Shown here one piece after another: positions 1 through 7,276 of a stretch of 64,000 nucleotides of DNA (within the stretch, counting starts at the first letter, position 1; each line of letters opens with the position of its first letter). Position numbers and translations under genes: made by a program. Source of the DNA: Rhizobium oryziradicis. GTDB lineage: Bacteria > Pseudomonadota > Alphaproteobacteria > Rhizobiales > Rhizobiaceae. The notes under the pieces are model-generated. The model saw only the letters and a list, made by a program, of their open reading frames with translations, was not told the DNA's origin and searched no databases. The stretch spans positions 18,932 to 82,931 of the forward strand of contig NZ_MKIM01000024.1 of NCBI RefSeq assembly GCF_001939045.1, given 5' to 3'.

Positions 1-124
1 TCACCGCCAAAAGCACTATAAACGGACGCACTGTTGCGCGCCCATCGGCATCGTCGCGCGCCATGCGAATGAGGAAGTTGATGAGAAACAGAGCAACAAC
101 AAAAGAGACCGGGACAAAAATCAT
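1..124 (-). CDS. Membrane protein, 5' part only (cut by window edge)
   Basis: Only the first ~41 residues are present. Reading from an ATG at 122-124 on the minus strand gives MIFVPVSFVVALFLINFLI, then a charged stretch (RMARDDADGRA) and a second hydrophobic run. This looks like an N-terminal membrane helix followed by a short charged loop. The gene is divergent from the secreted protein at 270, and a 30-bp perfect palindrome lies between them. The family cannot be recognised from this fragment. Confidence 0.5.
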   Translation of the reverse strand, partial: MIFVPVSFVVALFLINFLIRMARDDADGRATVRPFIVLLAV

Positions 125-184
125 GGCAGCACAGAAATGAGGACAATGAAACACGTCATGCTTTATGCCCCAGATCGCGATTGG

Positions 185-214
185 CTGCGACCTGTAACGC
201 GTTACAGGTCGCAG
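185..214. promoter_or_regulatory. 30-bp perfect palindrome in a divergent promoter region
   Basis: A perfect inverted repeat with 15-bp arms and no spacer. The left arm is CTGCGACCTGTAACG and the right arm is its exact complement. The core TGTAACGCGTTACA resembles TetR-type operators. It sits between the divergent genes starting at 124 (minus) and 270 (plus), so an operator is more likely than a terminator. No T-tract follows on either strand. Confidence 0.6.
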
Positions 215-269
215 ATTGCGCATAAATTCGCAAATGCTCCTTCATCACAACCCGTTGGAGCCGATCTCG

Positions 270-1007
270 ATGAAAAAGCGCACTGTTATTCTTGGCATTT
301 TTGCCGCTCTTGTCACCCTCTCGGCCGTGGATGGAGCCGTCTCCCGCTGGGGCCGGGGCGAAACCATCAGCCCGCCTCTGGACTTGTCCGGGGTCTCAAA
401 ATTGCGCGTCAATGGTGCTGCAAGCCAGATCAGCATCTCGACCCAAAATGACAAGCCGTTTTCGGCGCAACTGATCGGCAGGCGCGATGGCTGGGGGGCG
501 CTGTGGCACTCCGGCTGGTCAGCACGCGATTGCCCGCAAAACGGCACCATGCAGGTGGAGGGCGATACGCTGATGGTAGAGACCTCTGCCCTGTCGCGCT
601 TTTTCGATTGGTCCGATTGCACCATTGAGCTCTCCGCCAATATGCGCCCCGGCTCCGCCGTGATCATCCGCCAACAGGCCGCCCGCATGACGCTTTCGGG
701 CGATTATTCTACCGTGCAGGTCCATGCCAATGCCGGTGATTTTGCCCTCACCGGTCATGCTGATACGCTGGATGTTTCGGGAGCGGCGCTTCGCGCCAGC
801 GCTATTTTTGAAACGGTGGTGCACAGCGAGGCTATCAACTTTTCCGGCAAAATGATGGATGTGACCTTACGCTTTCTGGTGCCAACCCAGATCAGCTACG
901 CCGTGGAAGCCACAGCATCGTTTATTGACAGCAGCCTGCCGAATACGCCGGGCGCGAAACCAGCCATTACCATTCGCGGTGAAATGGTGCGGGCGACAAT
1001 TAAATAG
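270..1007 (+). CDS. Putative exported protein, DUF4097/adhesin-like
   Basis: About 245 residues. The start ATG at 270 has a TTGGAG ribosome site about 10 bases upstream and opens a hydrophobic N-terminus (KKRTVILGIFAALVTLSAV) that looks like a signal peptide or anchor. The rest is rich in short beta-strand patterns with alternating polar and hydrophobic residues (VQVHANAGDFALTGHADTLDV), as in bacterial DUF4097-type putative adhesins. The family call is by general pattern only, with no catalytic motif. It may be co-regulated with the divergent membrane gene through the palindrome at 185-214. Confidence 0.55.
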   Translation: MKKRTVILGIFAALVTLSAVDGAVSRWGRGETISPPLDLSGVSKLRVNGAASQISISTQNDKPFSAQLIGRRDGWGALWHSGWSARDCPQNGTMQVEGDTLMVETSALSRFFDWSDCTIELSANMRPGSAVIIRQQAARMTLSGDYSTVQVHANAGDFALTGHADTLDVSGAALRASAIFETVVHSEAINFSGKMMDVTLRFLVPTQISYAVEATASFIDSSLPNTPGAKPAITIRGEMVRATIK

Positions 1008-1512
1008 AATTCTCAATCCTTAACTCCATGGCCGCCAGATCCAGCCAGCGGCCAAATTTGGTGCCGACTTCGCGGTGAATGCCCACTAGTTGAAAGCCGA
1101 GTTTTTCATGCAAGGCAATGGAGGCCACATTCCCGGCCTCTATCGCGGCAATCATCACATGAACATTGCTTAGCTTTGCCCGCTGGATCAAAGCCTGCAT
1201 CAATATTTTGCCAAGGCCCGCACCTCGGCAATCCTTATCAACATAGACAGAATGCTCAACCGTGTGGCGATAGCCATCAAAAGCCCGCCAATCACCATAG
1301 GAGGCGTAGCCCGCCACTTTGCCATCCACCTCAACAACGAGCACGGGAAAGCCACGGGCGCGGCGCTGCTCCAGCCAGGCACGACGATTGGCAACGTCAA
1401 TCAGCACATCATTCCAGATCGCGGTGGTATGCTCAACGGCATGGTTATAAATATCGCGAATGGTAGCAAGATCGCCGTCCGCAGCGTCGCGAACAAGATG
1501 GTCAGATGTCAT
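1000..1512 (-). CDS. GNAT N-acetyltransferase, phosphinothricin acetyltransferase-like
   Basis: About 170 residues from the ATG at 1512; a longer frame to 1584 would overlap the upstream gene. The phosphinothricin/methionine sulfoximine acetyltransferase pattern is clear: IYNHAVEHTTAIW near the N-terminus, YGDWRAFDGYRHTVEHSVYV around residues 72-91, then the acetyl-CoA loop CRGAGLGK at 95-102 and the C-terminal GFQLVGIHREVGTKFGRW. It would move an acetyl group from acetyl-CoA to a small amine such as methionine sulfoximine. It starts 22 bases after the stop of the hemolysin III gene, so the two are probably one transcript. Its last bases overlap the end of the convergent gene at 1007. Confidence 0.85.
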   Translation of the reverse strand: MTSDHLVRDAADGDLATIRDIYNHAVEHTTAIWNDVLIDVANRRAWLEQRRARGFPVLVVEVDGKVAGYASYGDWRAFDGYRHTVEHSVYVDKDCRGAGLGKILMQALIQRAKLSNVHVMIAAIEAGNVASIALHEKLGFQLVGIHREVGTKFGRWLDLAAMELRIENSI

Positions 1513-1534
1513 GGAAAATCCATTTCGGGCAAGA

Positions 1535-2188
1535 TTACAGGCTGATCGCAGTGACCACCGCCGAATAATGCACAGCCGCTGCAACCACTACAAAACCATG
1601 CCAGATTGCATTTTGGAAGCGTAACTTTTCCCAAACGTGAAAGATAACGCCTGCTGAATACAGCACGCCGCCAATCACAATCAGCTGCATGGTCACCGCC
1701 GGCAGGCGCGCAGAGAGCGGCTCGAACGCCAAAAGCCCGCTCCAGCCCATGGCCAGATACAGCAAAATCGCCAAGCGATCATAGCGCCCCGGATAGCGAC
1801 ATTTGAGAAAAATGCCCAAAATCGCAGTAGCCCAGATGCCAATCAGCAACAGCACAATCAAAGGCTCATCAGAGCCGTGCTGCAAAAAGGGTGTGTAGGT
1901 GGCGGCAATCAGCACAAAAATGGCCGAGTGGTCGAGCCTGCGCAAATAGGCCTTAAACCGTGAGCGCGGCCACATATTATAGGTGAAGGAACAGCCCATC
2001 ACCAAAATCAAACCAACCCCATAAATCCAGCTGGCGGCAATGGCTCCATAGCTGGTGAACACGGTTGCGTAAAAAATCAGGGCGGTGACGCCAATCAGCG
2101 CAAAGACAACGCCGACGCCATGGACAACGCCATCGGCAATCAACTCCGGCACATCATATTTGCGCCCAAAGCGAAAATCGTCACTCAT
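1535..2188 (-). CDS. Hemolysin III / PAQR-family membrane protein
   Basis: 217 residues with about seven hydrophobic helices. Family landmarks are ELIADGVVHGVG near residue 15, LDHSAIFVLIAATYTPF in the middle and HVWEKLRFQNAIWHGFVVVAAAVHY near the end. These carry the conserved Asp and His residues thought to form the metal site of the PAQR/YqfA superfamily. Most bacterial members have no proven haemolytic role and are linked to membrane-stress or lipid homeostasis. It is first in a likely two-gene unit with the GNAT gene downstream. Confidence 0.88.
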   Translation of the reverse strand: MSDDFRFGRKYDVPELIADGVVHGVGVVFALIGVTALIFYATVFTSYGAIAASWIYGVGLILVMGCSFTYNMWPRSRFKAYLRRLDHSAIFVLIAATYTPFLQHGSDEPLIVLLLIGIWATAILGIFLKCRYPGRYDRLAILLYLAMGWSGLLAFEPLSARLPAVTMQLIVIGGVLYSAGVIFHVWEKLRFQNAIWHGFVVVAAAVHYSAVVTAISL

Positions 2189-2276
2189 GCTGTTTGCCGT
2201 CCATGTTTCTGCGCATATCTCGATATATAAGTCTCAATATGTGACTCTTTGGTCAATCGCATCGCCGATTTTAAAA

Positions 2277-2301
2277 GTTGCTGATGAAGATCATCAGCAA
2301 C
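2277..2301 (-). terminator. Hairpin downstream of the b561 gene
   Basis: A perfect 10-bp stem (GTTGCTGATG and its complement) with a 5-base loop. On the minus strand it is followed by TTTTAAAA, consistent with an intrinsic terminator for the cytochrome gene ending at 2366. A second small hairpin (GAAGGC/GCCTTC) lies at 2313-2328. Confidence 0.6.
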
Positions 2302-2365
2302 CCAGACAATTTGAAGGCAAAAGCCTTCATTGCCAATGTGCTATGTCATTTTATTTTGCGTTGCA

Positions 2366-2911
2366 TCATGTCATGCGCGACAGAACTTCGTCCTTTTTAA
2401 TCAGACGATGCCAGGCGACAGCAGCCAGATGAAGCCCCAAAATGGTGAAAAAGGTGTAAGCGCCATAATGATGTATCGTTGACGCCAAGCGCCCCAGAGC
2501 GCGATCGGCCGTGATCAGGTTTGGCCATTGAAACAGCCAGAACCACGGAAGAGACCGTCCGGCAGCCGCGGAGGTGATATAGCCGCTCACGGGCATCAGC
2601 ACCATAAGCGCATAAAGCGCCATATGCGCCGCATGCGCGCCGATCCGCACCGGGATGGACGGCACCGCCTGCCACGAGGGCTCACCGTAGACGGCCCGAA
2701 GCGGAATGCGCAAAACAATCAGCACCAGCGCCGTCATGCCCAAGGATTTGTGAATTTCGAGCAGGAATTGCCGCTCAGGCAAGCCCGGTGTCAAATAGGA
2801 GCAATAGAGCCCCAGCCCCAAGGCGCAGATGATGATGCAGGCCATGGCCCAATGCAGAATTCGCTGCGGACGCCGGTAGCGGTAAGCGGTTTGGTCCTTG
2901 TTGAGCGTCAC
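2366..2911 (-). CDS. Cytochrome b561-family membrane protein
   Basis: 181 residues with four hydrophobic helices. Candidate haem-binding histidines are in RILHWAMACI (helix 1), LLEIHKSLGM (helix 2), and IHHYGAYTFF and GLHLAAVAWHR in the last helices. LLEIHKSLG and MPVSGYITS are typical of bacterial diheme b561 proteins, which pass electrons between the quinone pool and periplasmic acceptors. An FNR-like palindrome lies about 100 bases upstream (3013-3026), and the DksA-like and UspA-like genes follow on the same strand further upstream, which suggests oxygen- or redox-linked control. Confidence 0.88.
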   Translation of the reverse strand: MTLNKDQTAYRYRRPQRILHWAMACIIICALGLGLYCSYLTPGLPERQFLLEIHKSLGMTALVLIVLRIPLRAVYGEPSWQAVPSIPVRIGAHAAHMALYALMVLMPVSGYITSAAAGRSLPWFWLFQWPNLITADRALGRLASTIHHYGAYTFFTILGLHLAAVAWHRLIKKDEVLSRMT

Positions 2912-3012
2912 GTTTGATCTCCGAAAGCGACAGCAGATGTTTTCACACTACAATCACATTGCCGGAGCAAATTGAAATGAACCAAATGTGAGGGGTTCGT
3001 GACGGCTTTGCA

Positions 3013-3026
3013 GTGATGTCGATCAC
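3013..3026. promoter_or_regulatory. FNR/CRP-type palindrome upstream of the b561 gene
   Basis: GTGATGTCGATCAC is a perfect palindrome with the TGAT-N4-ATCA core of the FNR/FixK/DNR family. The outer G/C bases depart from the TTGAT-N4-ATCAA consensus. It lies ~102 bases upstream of the b561 start at 2911 and beyond the end of the DksA-like gene. Confidence 0.45.
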
Positions 3027-3124
3027 GACCTTTTCACCGCAAAGCCTTGAAGTTGCACGCTATAACCGGTTGATTTCGCGGGGCAGATCAGAACCCGTCG
3101 ATGACCACTGTTGACTGACAAGCT

Positions 3125-3442
3125 CTATTGGCGGGCACAGTCCTGACAAAAAGGCGTGGCGGGCAAAAGCGCCAGCCGCTCCGGCACAATCGGCGCGCCG
3201 CACGTAACGCAAAACCCGTAGGTGCCCTTGCCAATCCTCTCAATCGCGGCGTCAATGCCCTTCAACTCGGCCTCGCCCGCATGGCCAAGCCCCTCCAGCA
3301 CCTCGTCATTTTCGGCCTCAACCGCCTGCTCTTCCATATCGGCGCTGCGAGGATCATTGAGATCATCATCAATTTTGCCAAGTCGTTGTGTCAACTCCTG
3401 ACGGCGGGTCAAAAGCGCCTGATAATACGCGCTGGTGTCCAT
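3125..3442 (-). CDS. TraR/DksA-type C4 zinc-finger protein
   Basis: 105 residues. The N-terminal ~70 residues are a charged coiled coil (YYQALLTRRQELTQRLGKID). The C-terminus has a C4 zinc finger, CVTCG...CQDC. DksA-family proteins bind in the RNA polymerase secondary channel. This short form lacks the DxxDxA tip motif of true DksA at the expected place, so its effect on polymerase is unsure. The start is 15 bases after the stop of the UspA-like gene, implying one transcript. Confidence 0.82.
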   Translation of the reverse strand: MDTSAYYQALLTRRQELTQRLGKIDDDLNDPRSADMEEQAVEAENDEVLEGLGHAGEAELKGIDAAIERIGKGTYGFCVTCGAPIVPERLALLPATPFCQDCARQ

Positions 3443-3457
3443 GGCTCACCCCCTTTG

Positions 3458-3868
3458 TTAACGGTCCACCAGCACCGAGCATTTTGCGTGGCGCACCACA
3501 CGATCTGCTGTCGCGCCAATGAGATAGTTGGAGAAATCCGGCAGATGCGACGCAACAATGATGAGGTCTGCGTGGCGCTCGGTGGCGGCGGCCAAAATCT
3601 CATGGGCGGGCGAGCCGATGCGCAATTCAATCTCGGCGGCAATACCGGCCTCGTCACGCAGGGCCGCCAGCTTGACCTTGCCGTCCTCAATGGCACTTTC
3701 CATAATGCCATGCGGAATATCCACCGCGAGATAGGTTGGGATTTGCTCAACCACAGTGACCAGCACAATCTTGCCGCCATCATCCAGCAAGGACACCGCT
3801 TTTTTCAGCGCGCGCTCGCCCTTGTCCAATTGTCCGCATTCAACCGGTACGATGATTGTTTTAAACAT
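3458..3868 (-). CDS. Universal stress protein, UspA family
   Basis: About 136 residues. The start MFKTIIVPVECG at 3868 is backed by AGGAGAGG eight bases upstream; a longer frame to 3922 has no such site. The fold pattern is a first strand TIIVPV, a central GSPAHEILAAATERHADLIIVASH and a final VVRHAKCSVLV. The ATP-binding G-x2-G-x9-G(S/T) motif is not fully conserved, so nucleotide binding is uncertain. An FNR/FixK-type box lies 82 bases upstream of the start, fitting the low-oxygen induction known for usp genes in rhizobia. Confidence 0.87.
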   Translation of the reverse strand: MFKTIIVPVECGQLDKGERALKKAVSLLDDGGKIVLVTVVEQIPTYLAVDIPHGIMESAIEDGKVKLAALRDEAGIAAEIELRIGSPAHEILAAATERHADLIIVASHLPDFSNYLIGATADRVVRHAKCSVLVDR

Positions 3869-3949
3869 GCGACCTCTCCTCAGGTTTGTGACGGCCCACT
3901 TTTTTGCAGGTCTACAACCCAAATATGCGCCGCTTCCGTTCAGCGCACC

Positions 3950-3963
3950 TTGATCAGGATCAA
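3950..3963. promoter_or_regulatory. Perfect FNR/FixK box (anaerobox)
   Basis: TTGATCAGGATCAA matches the TTGAT-N4-ATCAA consensus exactly. It lies between the UspA-like gene (start 3868, minus) and the VOC gene (start 4073, plus), 82 bases from the former, a usual distance for a class II activator site plus a leader. Confidence 0.75.
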
Positions 3964-4072
3964 GCTTAACCGTTCAGCATTATCGAACAATTCTTCATCA
4001 AAATCCTATCTTTAATAAACAATGGATGGTGCCTATATTGGCGAAGAAACAATCACCGGATCGGAGACAACA

Positions 4073-5032
4073 ATGGATCGCCGCGACATGCTCACTGCCA
4101 CCGCCTGTGTTGTCGCATCCAGCCTCTTCGCCACCCGCGCCATCGCCGGAGAAAAACCCATGACCGCCCCAAAGCAAGATAGTTTTGCCCTGAGCCGCCC
4201 CTTGCATGTTGGCCAATCCCATCTGGTGGTGAAGGATCTGGAGATGACCTCCAGCTTTTACCAGACAATGCTGGGGTTGAGCGTTCTGGATAAAAGTGCT
4301 GGCGGTGCTGTGCTGGGCACGGCCAGCACGCCGCTGTTGACCCTCACCACCCGCTCAGACGCTGCCCGTGCGCCACGCAATGCGGCAGGTCTGTTTCACA
4401 ATGCGTTTTTGCTGCCAAGCCGCAAGGCGCTGGGGCAATGGCTCTATCAGGCCGCGCAAAACAACGTGCAACTGGATGGGGCCTCCGACCATCTCGTGAG
4501 CGAGGCCATCTACCTGTCTGATCCCGAAGGCAATGGCATCGAAATCTACCGCGACCGCAGCCCGATGGAATGGACCTATCATGCCGACGGCACCGTGGAG
4601 ATGGCAACAGAGCGCCTGAACCTGCAAGAGCTATACAACAGCGCGGCAGCAAAACCTGAATGGAACGGCATGCCGGAAGGCTCGGCCATGGGCCATATTC
4701 ATCTGCAGGTGGGCAATGTGGCGGAGGCTGATCGCTTCTATGAAGGCGTTTTGGGCTTGAAGAAAATGGCCACCTACCCCGGTGCCAGCTTCTTCGCCTC
4801 CGGCCAATACCACCACCATGTGGCCGCCAACATCTGGAACAGCCGGGGTGCCACGGCCCGCCAAGCGGCCATGACCGGGCTTTCGGGTTATTCGCTGGCT
4901 TATAATGATCAAGCAGCGCTTGCCAAAGCCTTGGCGACATTGGATGAGCTGGAAATTGCTACAACCAAGACTTCAGAAGGCGTGGCGTTGCAAGACCCTT
5001 GGGGCATTGGGCTGACGCTGAAAGCGGCTTAA
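4073..5032 (+). CDS. Two-domain VOC (glyoxalase/extradiol dioxygenase-like) protein, possibly exported
   Basis: About 319 residues from the ATG at 4073 (GGAG seven bases upstream). Two VOC modules are visible: HVGQSHLVVKDLEMTSSFYQ and MGHIHLQVGNVAEADRFYEG. With the acidic ligand in GNGIEIYRDRSPMEW this matches the CatE/catechol-2,3-dioxygenase-like group. The N-terminus, MDRRDMLTATACVVASSLF...AIAG, looks like a twin-arginine or Sec signal, unusual for a CatE-like protein. A second ATG at 4160 has its own GGAG and would give a cytoplasmic form. The substrate cannot be deduced. The stop overlaps the stop of the convergent deacetylase in a shared TTAA. Confidence 0.8.
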   Translation: MDRRDMLTATACVVASSLFATRAIAGEKPMTAPKQDSFALSRPLHVGQSHLVVKDLEMTSSFYQTMLGLSVLDKSAGGAVLGTASTPLLTLTTRSDAARAPRNAAGLFHNAFLLPSRKALGQWLYQAAQNNVQLDGASDHLVSEAIYLSDPEGNGIEIYRDRSPMEWTYHADGTVEMATERLNLQELYNSAAAKPEWNGMPEGSAMGHIHLQVGNVAEADRFYEGVLGLKKMATYPGASFFASGQYHHHVAANIWNSRGATARQAAMTGLSGYSLAYNDQAALAKALATLDELEIATTKTSEGVALQDPWGIGLTLKAA

Positions 5033-5769
5033 TTCACCACCGGTGCTTTCGCCTTTACCGCCTCATCCAGATGCACAAACACCACGCCGCGGGCTTTCAG
5101 CGCCTTCAGCCCTGCGGCCACGCCTTCGCCAGCGGCGTGGGTGGGCTGGTTGATATGGGCAATCAGCACGTCGCCATTTTTGGCGTGGGCAAATTGTTGT
5201 TCGGTTTGTTTCGCACCCAGAAGCGAGCCAGAATCACCGTTGATGGAAAAGCCGCCGATCTGATAGCCCATGGCCTTGATCTGGGTGATGGCCGAGGGTG
5301 AATATTTGGCAGTGGCGTCGCGATACCAGCGCGGGGCGGGAAAGCCTACGGCGATCATGGCTTGTGCGCCGCCGTTGACCTCTTTGGCCACCGCTTCCGG
5401 CGATCCGGCAGCGGGAATACCATAGACTTTTGTGGGATAATCAACCGCTGGAATGTGGTTTTCGCCGTGGTTTTCCACCTCGAACAGATCAGGCCTGCTT
5501 TTCAGCACGGCCACCGCCTCCGGGTTGGTTTTAATCCAGCGGCCGGTGACAAAAATCGTCGCCTTGATGTTTTCATCCAACAATGTGGACAGAATGCGCA
5601 TGTCAGTTTTGCCCATGCAGGCATCCAGCGTCACCGCCACATGGACAGGCCCGCCTTTGGCTGGCACCACATGCAATTTTGGCTCAACCAGGCCATCCGG
5701 GGCGGCAAAGACCGAGCTGGCAAAACAAAAGCAGGCTGCACCGGCAAACAGAAGATGAAGAACACGCAT
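5029..5769 (-). CDS. Polysaccharide deacetylase (NodB-fold), secreted
   Basis: About 246 residues with a signal peptide (MRVLHLLFAGAACFCFASSVFA). The NodB-homology motifs are present in variant form. Motif 1 reads TLDACMGKTD instead of TFDDG, keeping the first Asp but with Ala at the second position. Motif 2 is ENHGENH, giving the HxxxH metal pair. RWYRDATAKY and VLIAHINQPTHA match later motifs. Enzymes of this fold remove acetyl groups from cell-wall or surface polysaccharides. The TLDAC variant occurs in a known subgroup, so it is probably active but with altered metal binding. Confidence 0.85.
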   Translation of the reverse strand: MRVLHLLFAGAACFCFASSVFAAPDGLVEPKLHVVPAKGGPVHVAVTLDACMGKTDMRILSTLLDENIKATIFVTGRWIKTNPEAVAVLKSRPDLFEVENHGENHIPAVDYPTKVYGIPAAGSPEAVAKEVNGGAQAMIAVGFPAPRWYRDATAKYSPSAITQIKAMGYQIGGFSINGDSGSLLGAKQTEQQFAHAKNGDVLIAHINQPTHAAGEGVAAGLKALKARGVVFVHLDEAVKAKAPVVN

Positions 5770-5849
5770 GGGATCACTCAAACAGAAGATATGCGCAAGC
5801 CAAAGCGCTCAATTTTCTCAGTCGTCAAGACACTTTCAATTGAAACCCA

Positions 5850-6767
5850 TCACATCAGCACAAAACCCTGCGGCTGCGGCGTTGGTGGCAAATCGCGCTC
5901 GCCCAGCGCTTCGAGCAGATTGATCTCAATGGTGCGCGCCATCGCATCAATGGGCAGATTGTTGGGCTGCATGCCAAAAGGCTCTTCCAGCTCGTCACCC
6001 AAGGCATCCAGGCCAAAAAACGTATAGGCCATAATGGCGCTGGCCAGCGGCGTGAACCAGCCCAGCACGTCATCAAACCCAAACGGCAGGATGAAGCAGA
6101 AAATATGCGCCGTGCGGTGCAACAGCAAGGAATAGGCGAAGGGCACCGGCGTGTTGCGAATGCGCTCACAGGCCCCCTGCACGCCAGCCAGTTCCGACAG
6201 GCTGCGATCCAGCGTGGCAAAATCCACATCCGTCAAATGGCCCTGCTGCTGCAGCGTGGCAAGCTCGGTTGAGACCTTGCGCAACAGCAAATCCGGCCCG
6301 TTGCGGCTGGCTTGCAGGTCTGCAATATCTTGCGCAGTCAGGCGGTTCAAGCCAGCATTTGAGGCCGCTTGCGGGCGCAAGTGCTGCACCATGGCAAAGC
6401 CGAATGCGATGATCAGGGACAAGATCCGCCGCCGTGCGAGCGCCTGCCCCCGCACCTCCAGCACAAGCGTCTGGCGTGCCAGGCTTCTGGCAGACACCAG
6501 CATCTGGCCCCATAATTTGCGCCCTTCCCACCAGCGATCATAACAGGCGTTGTTGCGAAAGCCGAGAAACAGCGAAATCGTCACCCCCATAATGGCAATG
6601 GGCGCGCCGCTGAAACTCGGCACAATGCCGGGATAGGTATGATGGCCAAAGACCACCAGCGACGACAACACCGCAACCAGAACCAGCTGCGGCAGAATGT
6701 TGGGCAAAATCGAGCCGCGCAGGGTGAAAAACAGGGTGAACAGGGTTGGGCGGTCACGGACAATCAT
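5850..6767 (-). CDS. Bestrophin-family anion channel
   Basis: 305 residues with a full bestrophin/UPF0187 pattern: MIVRDRPTLFTLFFTLRGS at the N-terminus, GVTISLFLGFRNNACYDRWWEGRKLWG around residues 60-90, and the C-terminal FFGLDALGDELEEPFGMQPNNLPID. Bacterial members form pentameric channels. The gene stands alone between the deacetylase and the DUF2798 gene, all on the minus strand with gaps of 80-90 bases. Confidence 0.9.
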   Translation of the reverse strand: MIVRDRPTLFTLFFTLRGSILPNILPQLVLVAVLSSLVVFGHHTYPGIVPSFSGAPIAIMGVTISLFLGFRNNACYDRWWEGRKLWGQMLVSARSLARQTLVLEVRGQALARRRILSLIIAFGFAMVQHLRPQAASNAGLNRLTAQDIADLQASRNGPDLLLRKVSTELATLQQQGHLTDVDFATLDRSLSELAGVQGACERIRNTPVPFAYSLLLHRTAHIFCFILPFGFDDVLGWFTPLASAIMAYTFFGLDALGDELEEPFGMQPNNLPIDAMARTIEINLLEALGERDLPPTPQPQGFVLM

Positions 6768-6858
6768 GAGGGCATCTCGATCAGGGGTGGGGCTCGTCTA
6801 TAGACCCCGTTCTACCCCCGGTCCAGCGCTGTTGCTGCAACGCACCATCACGTTTTGA

Positions 6859-7152
6859 TCACGCCTTGTCGGATTGTGGTTGCGCTGGATGCACCACCAG
6901 CGCCACCAGCCGCACCACCACGGGCCGCACCAGCATGACGCAAATGAAGGCCACCGGCATGGCCACCACATAGGCTTCCCAGGTGCGGCGGGGCAAATCT
7001 GCGGTGATGCCGCCATTGACGCAGGCAATGGTGGCGCACATCAAAAAGGCCATGATGCCCGCCATGAAAAAGGCAAACACGACTGGGGCGGTGCGCGGAT
7101 GCAACTTATACCAACGGCGCATTTTTTGGATATCGGATTGATAGGATGACAT
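6859..7152 (-). CDS. DUF2798 small membrane protein
   Basis: 97 residues with two hydrophobic helices (VVFAFFMAGIMAFLMCATIACVNGG-type run and WEAYVVAMPVAFICVMLVRPVV). The pattern FFMxxIMAFLM...VNGG...W...WPVAF...VRP fits DUF2798. There is a good AGGAGAG ribosome site. It is divergent from the LysR regulator at 7277, which probably controls it. Function unknown. Confidence 0.8.
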   Translation of the reverse strand: MSSYQSDIQKMRRWYKLHPRTAPVVFAFFMAGIMAFLMCATIACVNGGITADLPRRTWEAYVVAMPVAFICVMLVRPVVVRLVALVVHPAQPQSDKA

Positions 7153-7232
7153 GTTTAAACTCTCCTGTGTGTGTCATGTGCAGAAGATGCCCCACATTGC
7201 GTTTCTGCGGTAGAACACCGTCCCTATTCTCA

Positions 7233-7246
7233 GTATAAAGCTATAC
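7233..7246. promoter_or_regulatory. Likely LysR-type binding site
   Basis: GTATAAAGCTATAC is a palindrome with 5-bp arms carrying the T-N11-A spacing of LysR-family sites. It is centred in the 124-base gap between the divergent DUF2798 and LysR genes. Confidence 0.5.
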
Positions 7247-7276
7247 TTACGAATAGAGAGGTCGGATCGAAAGCCA

